This document shows positions 1 through 12,500 of a DNA stretch of 64,000 bases, in pieces; position 1 is the stretch's first letter, and each line of letters opens with the position of its first letter. Source of the DNA: Carya illinoinensis (taxonomy: Eukaryota > Streptophyta > Magnoliopsida > Fagales > Juglandaceae); NCBI RefSeq assembly GCF_018687715.1, contig NC_056755.1, positions 9,869,501 through 9,933,500 of the forward strand. Reading direction: 5' to 3'. Under the pieces are notes generated by a model, which ran no database searches, was not told where the DNA came from, and saw only the letters and a program-made list of their open reading frames with translations. The translations under genes were made by a program, and so were the position numbers.

Positions 1-3000
1 GGTGATGAGCGAAATGATAGGAGTCGGGGTGGGTCAATGGAGAACAGTTTTATTTCGTGAGAGGAATGTGAGAGGTTTGTGTACGTGATAATACACACAA
101 AAGAAACCCACATGCAATGTATTTGTGATGGAAAATAAAAAAAAAAGAGTAGTGGGGGCAATTATTGAATTATTTCAATCTCCAACCAGCACGTTTTCAA
201 ATACAGTGGGGTCCACTCAATTATTCAAATCCCAAACACAGAGTCCAAATCCTATACTCTAAATTATATTTTATTGACCGAAAACGTGTTTAATTAAATC
301 TAATTTTTAATTTATATATTAGGCAATGATCTACTTAACACGTCGCACCTTTTGATTTATATTCTCTTTAATATAAATTGCTAATATATAAAATAGTTAT
401 GGTGGAGTGCATACCTTGATGTAATTACTAATTAATTAATGATGTATCCCGCATGATGTTAGCTAATAATTTCATTAAAAAAATAAATTAATAATTTAAA
501 ATAATGAAGTTGGGATTATTTTATTGATTAAAAAGAAAAAAATCAGACACAAAAAACTGTTAATTTATTAAAAGGGCAATATATATATTTATATATTATA
601 TTGGCTAAGTCAGGTATACTCATGATTTGCTTTGAATTATTGCAATGGGCCTCTCAAGCCTCAGGAGTCAAGAACCAAACGACGTGCGGAATTGTTGGCC
701 AAGTTGACGCAAAAAAATGGTTTTATTGGTCTCGATCACCGTGATGCTGCTGTCACTGTAGCCATTGCCTAGACTGATCGACGAATCTAAGGGGGGGCCA
801 GGGGGCGGGGGGGGGGGGGTGGGGATGATTAAGAGATTAGAGTAAGTGTAATCCCTGCATTTATTCACGTATTTTTTTTAAAAACAGTATCCCCATGAAT
901 ATATAATTAATTGAGGTAAAGACTAATTAGTCGTTCATAATAAAATAATACAATATTTAACTCTAAATGTTTAATGGGTGGATGCATGGTAGGAGCACTG
1001 ACAAAGTGGAGGAGACCTCATGTCAATATACACGTGGAAAGCTTATATAATTGGAGCTAGTAATAATGTATTTCTCAAAAAATATATATATATATATATG
1101 CTCCTTAGCGGTTGATTAAGAACTTGAGGATCTGAGGTGACATCGGCATCGTAGGGAAATTTCCTCAAAAAATATTTTAAGTATATAATTTTTTAATATA
1201 ATTTTTATTTTAAAATTTGAAAAATTTATATTATTTTTTTTGTTTTGTTTGAAAGTTTAAAAAAATTATAATGATTAAGTAGTAAATAGGTAAAAAATTG
1301 AAAATTTAAAATTAAATAGTACTTTTATATATGTGAACGATTCTTATAAATGAAATTATTATATCCTAAAAACCTTTTGATTGGGAAACCCTGAGATTAG
1401 TGTTAACGTTTAAATATTATGGTATTTAATCCTATTTTTCTATATGTCCAATTAAATCAAGATTCAAGACCAATCGATAAGTAATGATGATGACGAGCTA
1501 GACGTTGCAAATAGAGATGATAACCATGACAATAGTATTTGACAGCTAGCTATAGCTAATATGAATGAAGTAATAGTGTTTGTCATGTAGTAATAGTAGT
1601 GGAATCAAGGTTAACAACAACCAAAGCATCAACTCATTATAGTGATTAGGCAATTTTTAAATAACACAAAAAGGTGTTGGTTCATTTTATTTATGAATGC
1701 AATTAATCAATTCACCCATATAATTGAATCCACCACTCTAGCGACTTTCACTCACTAACCCACTCAAAATCACTATCAATCAATCATTCAATTACAGTAT
1801 TAATTTTTTTAAAAAGAGCGTAGGGCACTTAATTCATGAGCTAGAGAACCCCTAGCTAGCCTTGAATCATGGGTCCACGCTGCATGGCGTAGAAAAATTA
1901 TGGTGAGGGTGAAAGGAGGTCTAATCAAATCATGAAAAAGAAACACAGCATGAGTTAAGTGATAAACATAATTTCCCATCAGATATATAACATGAACATG
2001 ATAATGTATAATATTGAGGTGGGTTTATTTATTTGTGATATTTTTGCAATATTCGATGATCATCATCGGTGCCAAACAACATCATTTGACTGGTGTGCTT
2101 TTGTTAAATTCGATCACCTTCAATCTTGATTAATTTTATAAGATTCTTTCTTTCGGTTCTTTTTCATCAAACATGATTAATTAATGGACCATCTTTTTAT
2201 AAGTTATTCGTTTCGATCAATAACCATGCATTATCTTTGCGATCCACCAAAGATAATCTCTACATCAAAAAAAGTTATCAAAAGATCTCCCGACAAAATA
2301 TAAAGCATGAAACTAATCCTGCCGCTAACCTTGTCTTTAGAAGAAGAAGTTAAAGAGGTGCATTATTTTCCAGTTTTTTAAAATAATGCATGTTGACGTT
2401 CTATTATCTCTTCTATTTTTTTTTTAAAAGTATTTATCTATAAAAAGATCTAAATTCACAAATTGATATAATTTTTTATAATATGTTAGATCTATTTTAT
2501 AATAAAAATAACTTTATAATCTAATCCGCCTCATAAAACTACGTTGAATTTACATTTGTGAGATTTGTTGCGGCTAAAGTATTTATAGTTTTTAAGATAA
2601 ATGATAGTTGTAGTTTTGAGCGTGTAAACGCCACACAATTATTTTAAAAAAGTGAATAAATATGAGATTTATATAAAAAAATTAATTTTTTAATAATAGA
2701 TCATAATCTTTTTCGAAACGATTACATGACACTTACGCATTTCACGAATGTACGCAGGATTACTCGATTTTTAAATAAGTTTTGAAACAGTGATTCGATC
2801 TGCTATAGGTATCTTATCACCATCATTAAGAAAGTGAAAAGAATGAAAGTGGGGTCGCAGTTATTTTCTTTGTGAATAGCATCTGCCTTTGATAATGATT
2901 TTGCACCTTCTACAAGATGTTGACCCCACCAAACTTTGATATTATTAACCAACTCCATTGAATAATCGAGACTTCTGGTTTATGCATTTCCCCCCACTCA

Positions 3001-3770
3001 CATTGGATTTAGCATCCGGTTTATTATAAGTTGATTGTAATGATCCAATGAAATCATATATGTATATATGTTGATTTGATTACTGCTTTTTGAAAAACAT
3101 ATAGCTCATTGATATGAAATTTGAATTAATTAACAGATAAATTGTCGTCTTCATTGAAATGATCAAAATCTAAATTGCGAGTGTCCCCACACTACAATGA
3201 TAGATTCGTATATTAGTAAGAAATAGTAATTTTTAACGATAAGAACGCATAACTTATTCCTAAAAATTAGTTTGTCCCACATGTCTGCAAAAAGCTTGAA
3301 AAACAATAAACAACAAAACAAATGATCCACTGAAAGGTGTCTTAAAAGTCAAAAGTAGAAAGAAGAAAGTTACATTTATAATTTTGGATAAGCACAAGAT
3401 TCCCCATATATCATGATGCGACTGACATTGAAAAATTGCACTGAAATGGGAAATTGCGTGCATATTGCACGAGAGGAACACAGACTTCCATAATATGAGT
3501 AGGTCAGTGATCCTCGGATTCCGCTCTTGAGCACGTCTTGAGTTTTTAAAAGCCTCTCTCTCGCTCTCTAAAATATTTCACAGATCTGTTCTCTAACAGT
3601 AATAATGTTTTCTCCGGCTTTCAAGGAATAAGATATCTTAATTAAATTATCCAAAAATGTAAAAAATAAAATAAAAAATCTGTCATCCTTTTACGAATTA
3701 CGATTTCATGCATTACAATATTAATTCATGGATGGAGTCACTCTTATGTCATGCTTTCATAAACAAAAAA
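1..3770. other. AT-rich intergenic DNA
   Basis: No supportable gene. The stretch is AT-rich with many short A/T runs. A G-rich patch lies at 790-825 and a (TA)n run near 1083-1099. Around 1180-1330 is an AT-rich block resembling the MITE-like repeats at 7590, 18660 and 24706. The only longer reading frame on the minus strand (about 3260-3481) has no recognisable domain. Confidence 0.6.
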
Positions 3771-3773
3771 TTG

Positions 3774-3847
3774 AAGGGGGGCCAAGGGGCGGCGGGGGTG
3801 TGGATGATTAAGAGTGATGTAGTAATAGTAGTGGAATCAAGGTTAAC
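3774..3847 (+). repeat. Mosaic copy of two upstream segments
   Basis: The first part (3774-3814, G-rich, ending GGATGATTAAGAG) closely repeats 789-835. The second part (3815-3847, TGTAGTAATAGTAGTGGAAT core) repeats 1582-1614 with about two mismatches. In the upstream copy the two parts are separated by about 750 bp; here they are fused. Confidence 0.6.
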
Positions 3848-3908
3848 GATTGATCAAATAAATAATAAATAAAGATATGATTAAAAAATAATGAATGAAG
3901 TTAATGGT

Positions 3909-4198
3909 TCCTGACGCAATATCACGTAGAACAACAAAAGCATGATTGATCTCTATCCTCAAAGCTGCAGTAAACTCTAAAAGTGGTTCCTCTGGGATAT
4001 GGAATTCTAGAATGTGTGGTGGACATCTATATGATCAAATAGATGTATGAGCAAAACGACTCAAAATAGAGAAATTAAAATAATTAAACAACCACAACAA
4101 GAGCAGCCTTACTTTTGGATGAAGGTGGATGCGTTTGACCACAAGAACAGAATTGAAAGTGCCAAAATCAAGATGTAGCAGACCAGAGTCAGCAAATG
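3909..4198 (-). pseudogene. Reticulon-like protein (RTNLB) gene fragment
   Basis: Two minus-strand exon pieces match the reticulon homology domain of plant RTNLB proteins, which shape ER tubules. The piece at 4113-4198 encodes part of the second hydrophobic hairpin (LTLVCYILILALSILFLW, then SNASTFIQK) and ends at a GT donor. The piece at 3909-4026 follows an AG acceptor and encodes PPHILEFHIPEEPLLEF and then LRIEINHAFVVLRDIASG, the conserved stretch after the hairpin. The first hairpin, the start and the C-terminus are missing. The sequence upstream of LTLVCY is scrambled against the usual family sequence. Keeping the intron shows a DNA-level copy, not a retrocopy. It lies in the same orientation as the TauE/SafE fragment just to the right. 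Family match is from recognition, not a search. Confidence 0.7.
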
Positions 4199-4606
4199 GC
4201 GAAGCTCGACTCAAGCTCGGCCCGCTAATGCAAAATTTTAGCAGATCAACTGGAAAGGTAAAAAAAAAAATAATAATTAAGCACACTGAGATATGAACAC
4301 GATCTCTTCAAATATATCAACATATGTTCGGATCTATAGGGGAAGAAAACCAACAACCGAAATAAAAGGTTTTAAAAAAAAAGTACATTAACTTGGATTT
4401 GTAGAAAATGAACAACATGTATTCATTTCCCTGCAGATCTGCGATGGAAGAAAAAACAAACAAAAGAGAAAAAGAACAGAGAAAAGGAGACTGAAAGAAA
4501 AATAAAAACTAATGATCAGCCGAAAGGGAAAAAAAAAATTAACAACGCTGACATCTAACACGATCTCTCAAAATATATGAAGATCTGTTTGAAGCACCCA
4601 ACGCAC

Positions 4607-5356
4607 CTGAGGAGGGACTCCCAGCTCCAGAAAAAGTGGACCCAAAATGAATCCTCCACCAAGACCAAGCAACCCTCCGACTACGTCGGCTAATATTCCA
4701 CATGCACAATAAAGAACCAGCTGGTGCACTCGCTAATTTGTGTCTGCTTCTCCCTTTGATGCGATCACTCTCTGCCCTTTGTACAGATTCACGGCTTCAT
4801 ATGAAGTCACTCCAACAGTTATTGGGATCTGAGGATGACAAAAGGAAAATAAACCATCACCAAGATGCTCAAGCAATAGTTTTCAAGAATCTTAGCATCA
4901 GAGCCCACAGCTCTTCTATTCTTGTTGAAGTTGTTTAAAGGTACCTGCAATAGGTTTAATACCCAATACAGCACCAAACAAGCAGTTGTATGATTCTGTA
5001 TCCATCACAAGAGAAATCCATCAATCTAGCTCATTGATGCGAGAAGCAAAGGAAAACTAATCATAGAGTACTTCTAGAAAGAAAATATGCACAAAGCTGA
5101 TTAAAACCTTGGCGATCTGCAGTCTAAGGACAACGATCCACACTGCAGAAAGTACACCAACTTCCTTCCAGTAAATATTCTCAAGAATAGAGACCTGAGA
5201 ATGTTACAGATATCAGTTATGAAAATCACGAGTCAAGTAAGGATTGACTGAGTATTCTAACCTTTGCTTTTTTAGATTCCTTGGTCTCTGAACGAGTGCT
5301 AGTGCTTGGGCCTGCAGGTAGAGGCTTGTATTCGACCTCTTGATCAATACCTCTAT
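4607..5356 (-). pseudogene. Sulfite exporter TauE/SafE family gene fragment
   Basis: Four consecutive minus-strand exons with good splice signals match plant TauE/SafE-family membrane proteins: 5262-5356 (EVEYKPLPAGPSTSTRSETK, the cytosolic linker), 5108-5194 (ILENIYWKEVGVL, start of the second membrane half), 4945-4995 (YWVLNLLQ) and 4607-4828 (IPITVGVTSYEAVNLYKG, then GGLLGLGGGFILGPLFLELG, the family's glycine-rich signature). The last exon carries an in-frame TAG at 4733-4735, where relatives have an aromatic residue before RVHQL. The N-terminal membrane half and the exons after the signature are absent. It is therefore a non-functional fragment. The linker exon is present a second time at 5537-5631 through a tandem duplication. 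The family transports organosulfur anions in bacteria; plant roles are poorly known. Confidence 0.8.
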
Positions 5357-5795
5357 CTGATTTAAGAACACATTAGCCTGGCTAAGAATTCTTTGAGAAA
5401 CCCAAGGTAGAGAGAGAGAGAGAGATTAACTCACTTTTTTATTGCAAAAATCTAGCAGCCTCCTGGAAATAAGAGGAACAAGTAAGAAATTAAGTGTTGA
5501 AGCATAAAGAACTTGATGGAGACTGAGTATTCTAACCTTTGCTTTTTCAGATTCTTTGGTCTCTGAATGAGTGCTAGTGCTTGGGCCTGTAGGTAGAGGC
5601 TTGTATTCGACCTCCTGATCAATACCTCTATCTGATTTAAGAACACATTAGCCTGGCTAAGAATTCTTTGAGAAACCCAAGGTAGAGAGAGAGAGAGAGA
5701 GATTAACTCACTTTTTAATTGCAAAAATCTAGTAGCCTCCTGGAAATAAGAGGAACAAGTAAGAAATTAAGTGTTGAAGCATAAAGAACTTGATG
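5246..5795. repeat. Tandem duplication, two 275-bp units
   Basis: Units 5246-5520 and 5521-5795 are near-identical. Both begin GACTGAGTATTCTAACC and include the TauE/SafE linker exon plus flanking intron with a short GA run. The few mismatches include differences inside the exon copies. Confidence 0.9.
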
Positions 5796-5817
5796 GAGAT
5801 TCTGCGAAGAGGAATAA

Positions 5818-5923
<106 letters not shown>

Positions 5924-6180
5924 TCAGCAAGATGAAGCAGAGACAAAGAGATAAGAGAGAAGAGAGAGACCAATGGAAAAATATCACTGACACAACTTCA
6001 CTAAAGACCAAAACATTCTTATATAAACAGACACAAAGGAAGAAAATAAAAGGTTAAAAAAGTAACTATGCAATAAATACGGAAGAAAAAAAAATGGAAT
6101 GTGTAAATTTCCTGTTCATTCATGTAGAAGTGCGATAGACGCTTATTATTATAGAGAGATATTTGAAATATAGTAAACAT

Positions 6181-6267
6181 AGTAGATCAATACAATTGGG
6201 TGGTCCCAAAGATCATTATAAGCCAAAGTGGAAATCAACATGAAACTTAAGTTTGTTCCTTGTGATA

Positions 6268-6305
<38 letters not shown>

Positions 6306-6405
6306 TTCTTCTTTTTGGAAGATAGTAAAGTAGATCAATACAATCAAGTGGTCCCAAAGATCATGATAGACCAAAGTGGAAACCGATAGTTAACTTAAGT
6401 TTGGG
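6181..6405. repeat. Imperfect direct repeat flanking an (AT)n tract
   Basis: 6181-6255 and 6329-6405 share a block with AGTAGATCAATACAAT and GTGGTCCCAAAGATCAT, with scattered mismatches. Between them is an (AT)n run at 6264-6301. From here to 6867 I see no gene. Confidence 0.75.
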
Positions 6406-6867
6406 GGCCTATTTTGACATTGAAAGTAGTAATACTTCACCCAGAGGAAGAGATGACGTGCAAGCAATTTCTACCAATTAAATCAATTGGATCATGAGGC
6501 AAAAAACACATTTCAAATGCACATATTACATTCTCCAAAGAAGATTTAATCTTACCTAGAAGTTCAGCTGATGGAGATGTAAACCTCAAGACCCAGATGA
6601 AGACCCAACAGTTTAGCCGATGAAGACTCAGAAAAAATGCAATGACGATGAAGACCCAGATGAATGCCCCGCCGCAGTGTCCCTCCTCCTTTCCCAGAGA
6701 AATCTTTCTTCAAAATAAATTTTATTGCCCTGCATTTTTGCCTTTGTTTTGTTTTATTTTTTATAAATATAATATAATATTAGTAGGGTCGCGCCTAGGA
6801 TACGGAATGGTTGTCCCTAACAGTATTGTTAAATGAGATGAGTTTGATAACCAAATGCAGCCGTTAG

Positions 6868-7172
6868 ACTTTATTTGGATCCTTGAATGAGCTTAGCTCA
6901 TTACAGTTAGGTTCTGTTGTAGACTTATCATAACATCTAAATACAAAACTTCCAAATTACTAAATTATATCATTCAACACAAAAATTTATTTATGCTTGA
7001 GATCCATAATCTTTTTTAACTTTCCATAAATACATATAAACTCATTTTAATATCCAAATGCATCTAAACTCGTCTTAGATGTACCCTACAAAACTCACTC
7101 CATCATTTTAACTCACTACTATTTATAAAAAAACTCAACCCATCTTAATTTAGCCTAACATCCAAACGAGCC
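6868..7172. mobile_element. Possible MITE-like element
   Basis: AT-rich, non-coding segment whose ends resemble each other in inverted orientation (TTATTTGGATC on the left, ATCCAAACGAGCC on the right). No clear target-site duplication was seen, so limits are tentative. Confidence 0.3.
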
Positions 7173-7233
7173 CTAAGTAATGTTTGAATATAAAATATCT
7201 AAAAACATAAGAATATTTTAGAATACATGATTA

Positions 7234-7814
7234 GAGCACTAATATTGGCCTAGTCAAATTTTGTCTAACTTGAGCAAAAGTGGTATGCATTAGAATAGTC
7301 AAAATTCCATGATTTTACTTTTGAGCTATAGTAAATTTATTTTTTTCTCAAAATTTGGTCAACTACTATTCATCTCCAAATGTGTTTATTAGATAATTAA
7401 GTTGAGAAAAAAATAGTTGGAAAATAATAATTTTAAATAAAAAATTAAATTATTAATTAATATATAGAGTGTATTTACAAAATATAAAAAAAGTATTAAA
7501 ATATATAATATTATATTTCTTATTTTGATTTTAGGATGGATAGATAATGTGGATTAATATCTCCATTAGTTTTAATTAAAAATAAAAATCTCGTTTGTTT
7601 TTAGAAATGAGATGAGATAAACTGAAATCAAAATTGAAAATTAAATAAAATATTATTAAAATATATTATTTTTATATTGAGATTTGAAAAAATTAAATAA
7701 TTTATTTTATTTTATATAAGAATTTGAAAAACTTGTAATCATTAAAATGAGATTAGAGTTATTTTGAAAGTGAACAAGGATTAATTTTGGAATTTGCCGC
7801 CATCGGCAATGCTC
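7234..7814. mobile_element. PIF/Harbinger-like MITE
   Basis: The segment starts GAGCACTAATATTGG. Its right end reads GAGCATTGCCGATGG on the opposite strand. TTA lies on both sides (7231-7233 and 7815-7817), the target duplication typical of PIF/Harbinger elements. It is non-coding and AT-rich and encloses the repeat at 7590-7770. The inverted repeats match only partly. Confidence 0.5.
7590..7770 (+). repeat. AT-rich MITE-like repeat (ATGAGATGAG type)
   Basis: Begins near AAATGAGATGAGATAAAC and ends near AATCATTAAAATGAGATT, with TTTGAAAAAATTAAATAATT inside. Related copies lie at 18660-18850 and, reversed, at 24706-24905. Confidence 0.55.
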
Positions 7815-7841
7815 TTACCCAAGGTTCCAAAGTCTTCCTTA

Positions 7842-9164
7842 AGAGCATTAACAATGGTTTATTCATCTTCATTTTTGAAGTCAAATTTGAATAAACTTGT
7901 CACAATTTCATCTATATTGGTTTATTTATTTTCATAATTTTAAATAAATATGAACAGTCGTTATTTATGTTTGAAGATGTACTTTTCCTTCTTCAAATAT
8001 TTTTTTATTATTTCTTTTTTCTCTCTCATTGGAAGGGCACATCCGAGGACCCCGAACGGCTCCTTCTTCCACTTTGGTTTTTCTTTCTCTTCTTTCTTTT
8101 CATTTCTCTCTTCACCGTCGTTTCTCCTTCTTCCCGAATGGCTCGCGTTGCTCACGGCACGGCCCCCACATCGTTTCTCTCTCTCGTTGCTCTTGGCTGG
8201 ATTTCTACTCTTCGCGGCTGGAATTGCTCTTCACGGTTCTCTCTGCTTTGGATTCATCACCAACACAAATCCATCAACAACACAACCCAAAAGTCCTAGC
8301 TTGTAAGTGATTTTGTCTTCCATTCCTACTCTTTGGTGGTAGAAATTTGGGTCTTATTTTTCCTGAATAGTGCTGCCCTAAATCGATTTAGGGTTTTTTT
8401 TTAAAATTATAATTTCTCCTGATTTTATGCATGTCGTAGCCTCTATTGTTGAATTTTTTGTTATGATCAATGGTGGATTTACATGCCTTTAGACTAGATT
8501 GCACGAAGTAAGTTAATGAATTTGACATGGACATTGATTTGGGTCTTATCTGGAATACTGGCATGCACTTGGAGGATTTGGGTAATCTCTTCTCTCGGTT
8601 TTGAAAATGATCAATGATATTGTACATGCCTCTAGATATGGGTTGGATGATTTTTTTCTAATTTGGGTTTTTTCTGGAATGGTGCTGCCGTGGAGCTACT
8701 GTGGAGCTGCTGTGGAGCTCTCAAGTTGTATTAAAATCAACTTTGTATGGAATAGATATTACCAAGTTGTGAATTTGTATGAACACGGAAATCATATAGA
8801 GCTGTTGTGGATTTTTCTGTGTTGCTTCAAATATGTGAAATTTGTATGGTATTTTGTAAACACTAAATTTGTATGGAGTAGAATTTTTCAAGTTATAAGT
8901 TGTATGAAATTAGACCCCACAGAGAGTATGTATGGATTTTCTATGTTGCTGAATATATATATGGTAGATTGAATTTATTGGACTTGGATATTGAATTTGA
9001 CTTGAATTTATTGGACTATTTAAATTTTAGGGAAAAAAATAATATTTTGTTATTATTTGGTCAAAAAATACATAATTCAATATATGAATTTTTCTTCATC
9101 TTCAAAATCAATCTTAAAAAAATGTGATTTTAAAGATGAAGATGTATAAACTATTGCTAGTGCA
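7842..9164. mobile_element. Terminal-inverted-repeat element, 1.3 kb
   Basis: The left end (7842-7878, GAGCATTAACAATGG then TTTATTCATCTTCAT) and the right end (9128-9164, read in reverse GCACTAGCAATAG then TTTATACATCTTCAT) form an imperfect inverted repeat of about 37 bp. No transposase is visible. The left third (8035-8300) is clearly GC-richer, with plus-strand frames and a GTAAGT donor at about 8302, resembling a captured 5' exon. The AT-rich remainder contains three loosely similar GGGTCTTAT/TTTCTGGAAT-type stretches. A target duplication was not resolved. The right end stops about 110 bp before the E2F-type site upstream of RNR1. Confidence 0.5.
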
Positions 9165-9274
9165 GAAGTTTCGAAGTCTCGGACCCCACGCCCACGGCAA
9201 CACACGGTCATCTCCTCCGTCAATTTACCCGCCACCGCATCCACGATCTCAGTCAAGCATTTAATAACGTGAAA

Positions 9275-9284
9275 TTTGGCGCCA
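9275..9284. promoter_or_regulatory. E2F-type site in RNR1 promoter
   Basis: TTTGGCGCCA matches the E2F consensus on both strands and lies about 260 bp before the RNR1 start codon. A weaker match (TTACCCGCC) lies at about 9226-9234. E2F control of ribonucleotide reductase at G1/S is established for plants and animals. Use of this site is inferred. Confidence 0.65.
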
Positions 9285-9541
9285 CGATTTCAAATCACAC
9301 CAAAAAATCGCAATATTAAAGAGGGAAACTCCAAATGCCATTGAGACCAAGCAAGCCCTAATCATTCTCTCCCCGCTTTTCAAAACCCTCTCTTTTTATG
9401 TAGTCCGCCTCCCTCGCCCCACAAAAAGTAAACGGTTCGGCGCTTCATATCATTCCCTCTGTGCACCAGACCTGTTCGACAATATTCCTCACAGAGAGAC
9501 CGATAGACTGTAAGGGAGAGTATCGGACTGTCATTTAGAAA

Positions 9542-12500
9542 ATGTATGTTGTGAAAAGGGATGGGCGGCAGGAAGCGGTGCATTTCGACAAGATCACTGC
9601 TCGGTTGAAGAAGCTGAGCTATGGGCTGAGTATGGAGCACTGCGACCCTGTCTTGGTCGCCCAGAAGGTCTGCGCTGGGGTCTACAAGGGTGTCACAACC
9701 AGTCAGCTTGATGAATTGGCCGCTGAAACCGCCGCTGCCATGACTGCCAACCATCCTGACTATGCCTCCGTCAGTTTCGCTACCATCTAGGTTTTTTGGT
9801 TTTGTTTCTTTAATATGTATTTTTTTGATGTGTTTGATTTGTTTATGAAAATCATTTTTATGAGTTTTGGCTCTGGGTCTGCTTTGATTTCACAATTTCT
9901 ATTGAGTTTTGTGTGACTTTGTTTGACGATTTGGAAAGGTAAAATCGACTGCTGTTTTGTTGTAGATTTTTTTATGTTTTCGGTTATGTGCTAAATTTAA
10001 TTTAAAAAACTTCTGTAATATCCTGTCGTATAGCAGTGTAATTTATGCTGTGTTGACCAATTTGATGCCTTAATATGTAATTTGATCTACTCATTCTTGT
10101 GATTTGTATGATGCAGTTGGCTGCCAGAATTGTCGTCTCAAATCTTCACAAGAACACTAAAAAGTCATTCTCAGAAACGTAAGAATCACCCAAATAAATC
10201 ATATTTTAGTTCCTTTAGATTCAACTAGGATTTTTGTTGAATTCATTTTTTTGGTTGACTTTTGCGAGTGTTCAATGCAGGATCAAAGACATGTACAACC
10301 ATTTTAATGAGAGATCTGGCCTAAAGGCTTCTCTGATTGCCGATGATGTTTATGAAATAATCATGAAGGTACTCTGATGCCCCACTTCAACTAAATGACA
10401 CTCGTGTTGTTTTCTAAACAATTATGGTCTAGGTTTGCTAAATTATTGTCGTTTCAAAATTCTTGAGAAACCACATTAATCTTTCTGACATTTTAATCTT
10501 TGCTAAATTGTTGAATATTGCCTTTATTTATCAATTTGCTTTCTCAAATTCCATTTGCTTCAGAATGCTGCTCGCTTGGACAGTGTGATAATCTATGATC
10601 GAGACTTTGACTATGATTACTTTGGTTTCAAAACCCTTGAGAGATCCTACCTATTGAAGGTCCAAGGAAAGGTTGTAGAAAGACCTCAACACATGTTGAT
10701 GAGGGTTGCTGTTGGAATTCACAAGAATGACATCGATTCTGCCATCAAAACATACCATATGATGTCTCAGCGATGGTTCACCCATGCGTCTCCCACCCTT
10801 TTTAATGCAGGGACTCCAAGGCCTCAAGTATGTTTGGTGTATATCCTTGCTAGTACTTTTTTCCTTTTCTCTTGCCCATCATTACAATGCCCACGAGAGA
10901 GATGGTTATTGAGACTTTGTTTTGTTGATTGTAATTTGGCAGTTGAGTAGCTGCTTCCTTGTGTGTATGAAAGATGATAGCATTGAAGGCATATATGACA
11001 CCTTGAAGGAGTGTGCTGTTATCAGCAAATCGGCTGGAGGAATTGGTGTTTCTGTCCACAACATTCGTTCCACTGGCAGTTATATTCGTGGAACAAATGG
11101 GACATCCAATGGCATTGTTCCTATGCTACGTGTATTCAATGATACTGCACGTTATGTTGATCAAGGGGGAGGCAAGAGGAAAGGTAAATTTTTGTTGCTT
11201 TCTTGCAAATACTGTTGGAAGGATATCTTTTTCTAACTGGTTTGTATACTGTTTGTAGGTGCTTTTGCTGTGTACTTGGAGCCATGGCATGCGGACATAT
11301 TTGAGTTTCTAGATTTAAGAAAGAATCATGGAAAGGTATGGTAAAAGGCTCATTTTATATCTGGCCATGAAGAACATTGTTTCTCCTTTGCCTACAAAGT
11401 TATCCTCATTTATCTCATGTGTGAGTTTGCGCTTTCTTCAGTTTGAGTTGTATCAGCTGCCATTTTCATAGTGCATAGTGTTTGAAAATTTATCTTTGTA
11501 GGAGGAACATCGCGCGCGAGATCTATTTTATGCACTTTGGGTGCCTGATCTCTTCATGGAAAGAGTCCAAAGTAATGGACAGTGGTCATTATTTTGTCCT
11601 AATGAGGCTCCAGGTTTAGCAGATTGTTGGGGTGAAGAGTTTGAAAAATTGTACAGCCATTATGAGAAAGAGGTATATTCAATTTTGACTTGGCTTTATT
11701 TTGCTTTTATTAGATATGTTTTGTGGTTTACTCAGATTTATTTATTTGATCATGCTGTTTCTTTATAGGGAAAGGCAAAGAAGGTTGTCCAGGCACAAAA
11801 TCTTTGGTTTGAAATTTTGAAAGCCCAGATAGAAACAGGAACCCCTTATATGCTTTTCAAGGTCATCAGTGGAAATCAATTTGAATTCTATTATGTTGTT
11901 TCATTTTTTTTTATTTGTGCAATATTTACTCATTGCTTTTCTTTGTTCTTCAGGATACTTGCAACAGGAAAAGCAACCAGCAGAATTTGGGAACCATCAA
12001 ATCTTCAAACTTATGTACGGAGATAATTGAGTATACAAGTCCAACTGAGACTGCTGTCTGCAATCTGGCATCAATTGCTCTTCCACGATATGTCAGGGAG
12101 AAGGTTTGACATATCTTGCAAGCATATTAACTAAGTTTCCTGTTTGTTGTTTTGGGAACTATTGGTTATTGATTTGGCCTTCAATGTTGTCTATCATTAG
12201 GGGGTTCCGGTGGAATCACATCCATCTAAGCTTGTTGGAAGCAGAGGCTCTAAGCATCGATTTTTTGACTTCGAAAAACTAGCAGAGGTTGGAGTCCTTG
12301 ATACCAAACAGTTTAAATATTAGTTACTTCAAAACAATATCTTGCTGTTTTGTGGAATGTCAATTGTTAAAGAGTCTGGCTTGTAATTTAATTTTACTTG
12401 TGCTGTTGGGACAGGTCACTGCAATTGTAACTAATAACCTCAACAAAATAATTGATGTTAATTACTACCCTGTTGAAACTGCAAGAAAGTCAAATTTTCG

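Noticed and set aside
8029..8310. Three overlapping plus-strand frames at 7950-8310
   Set aside because: Competing frames in a GC-rich patch; noted as a possible captured exon but not supported as a gene.
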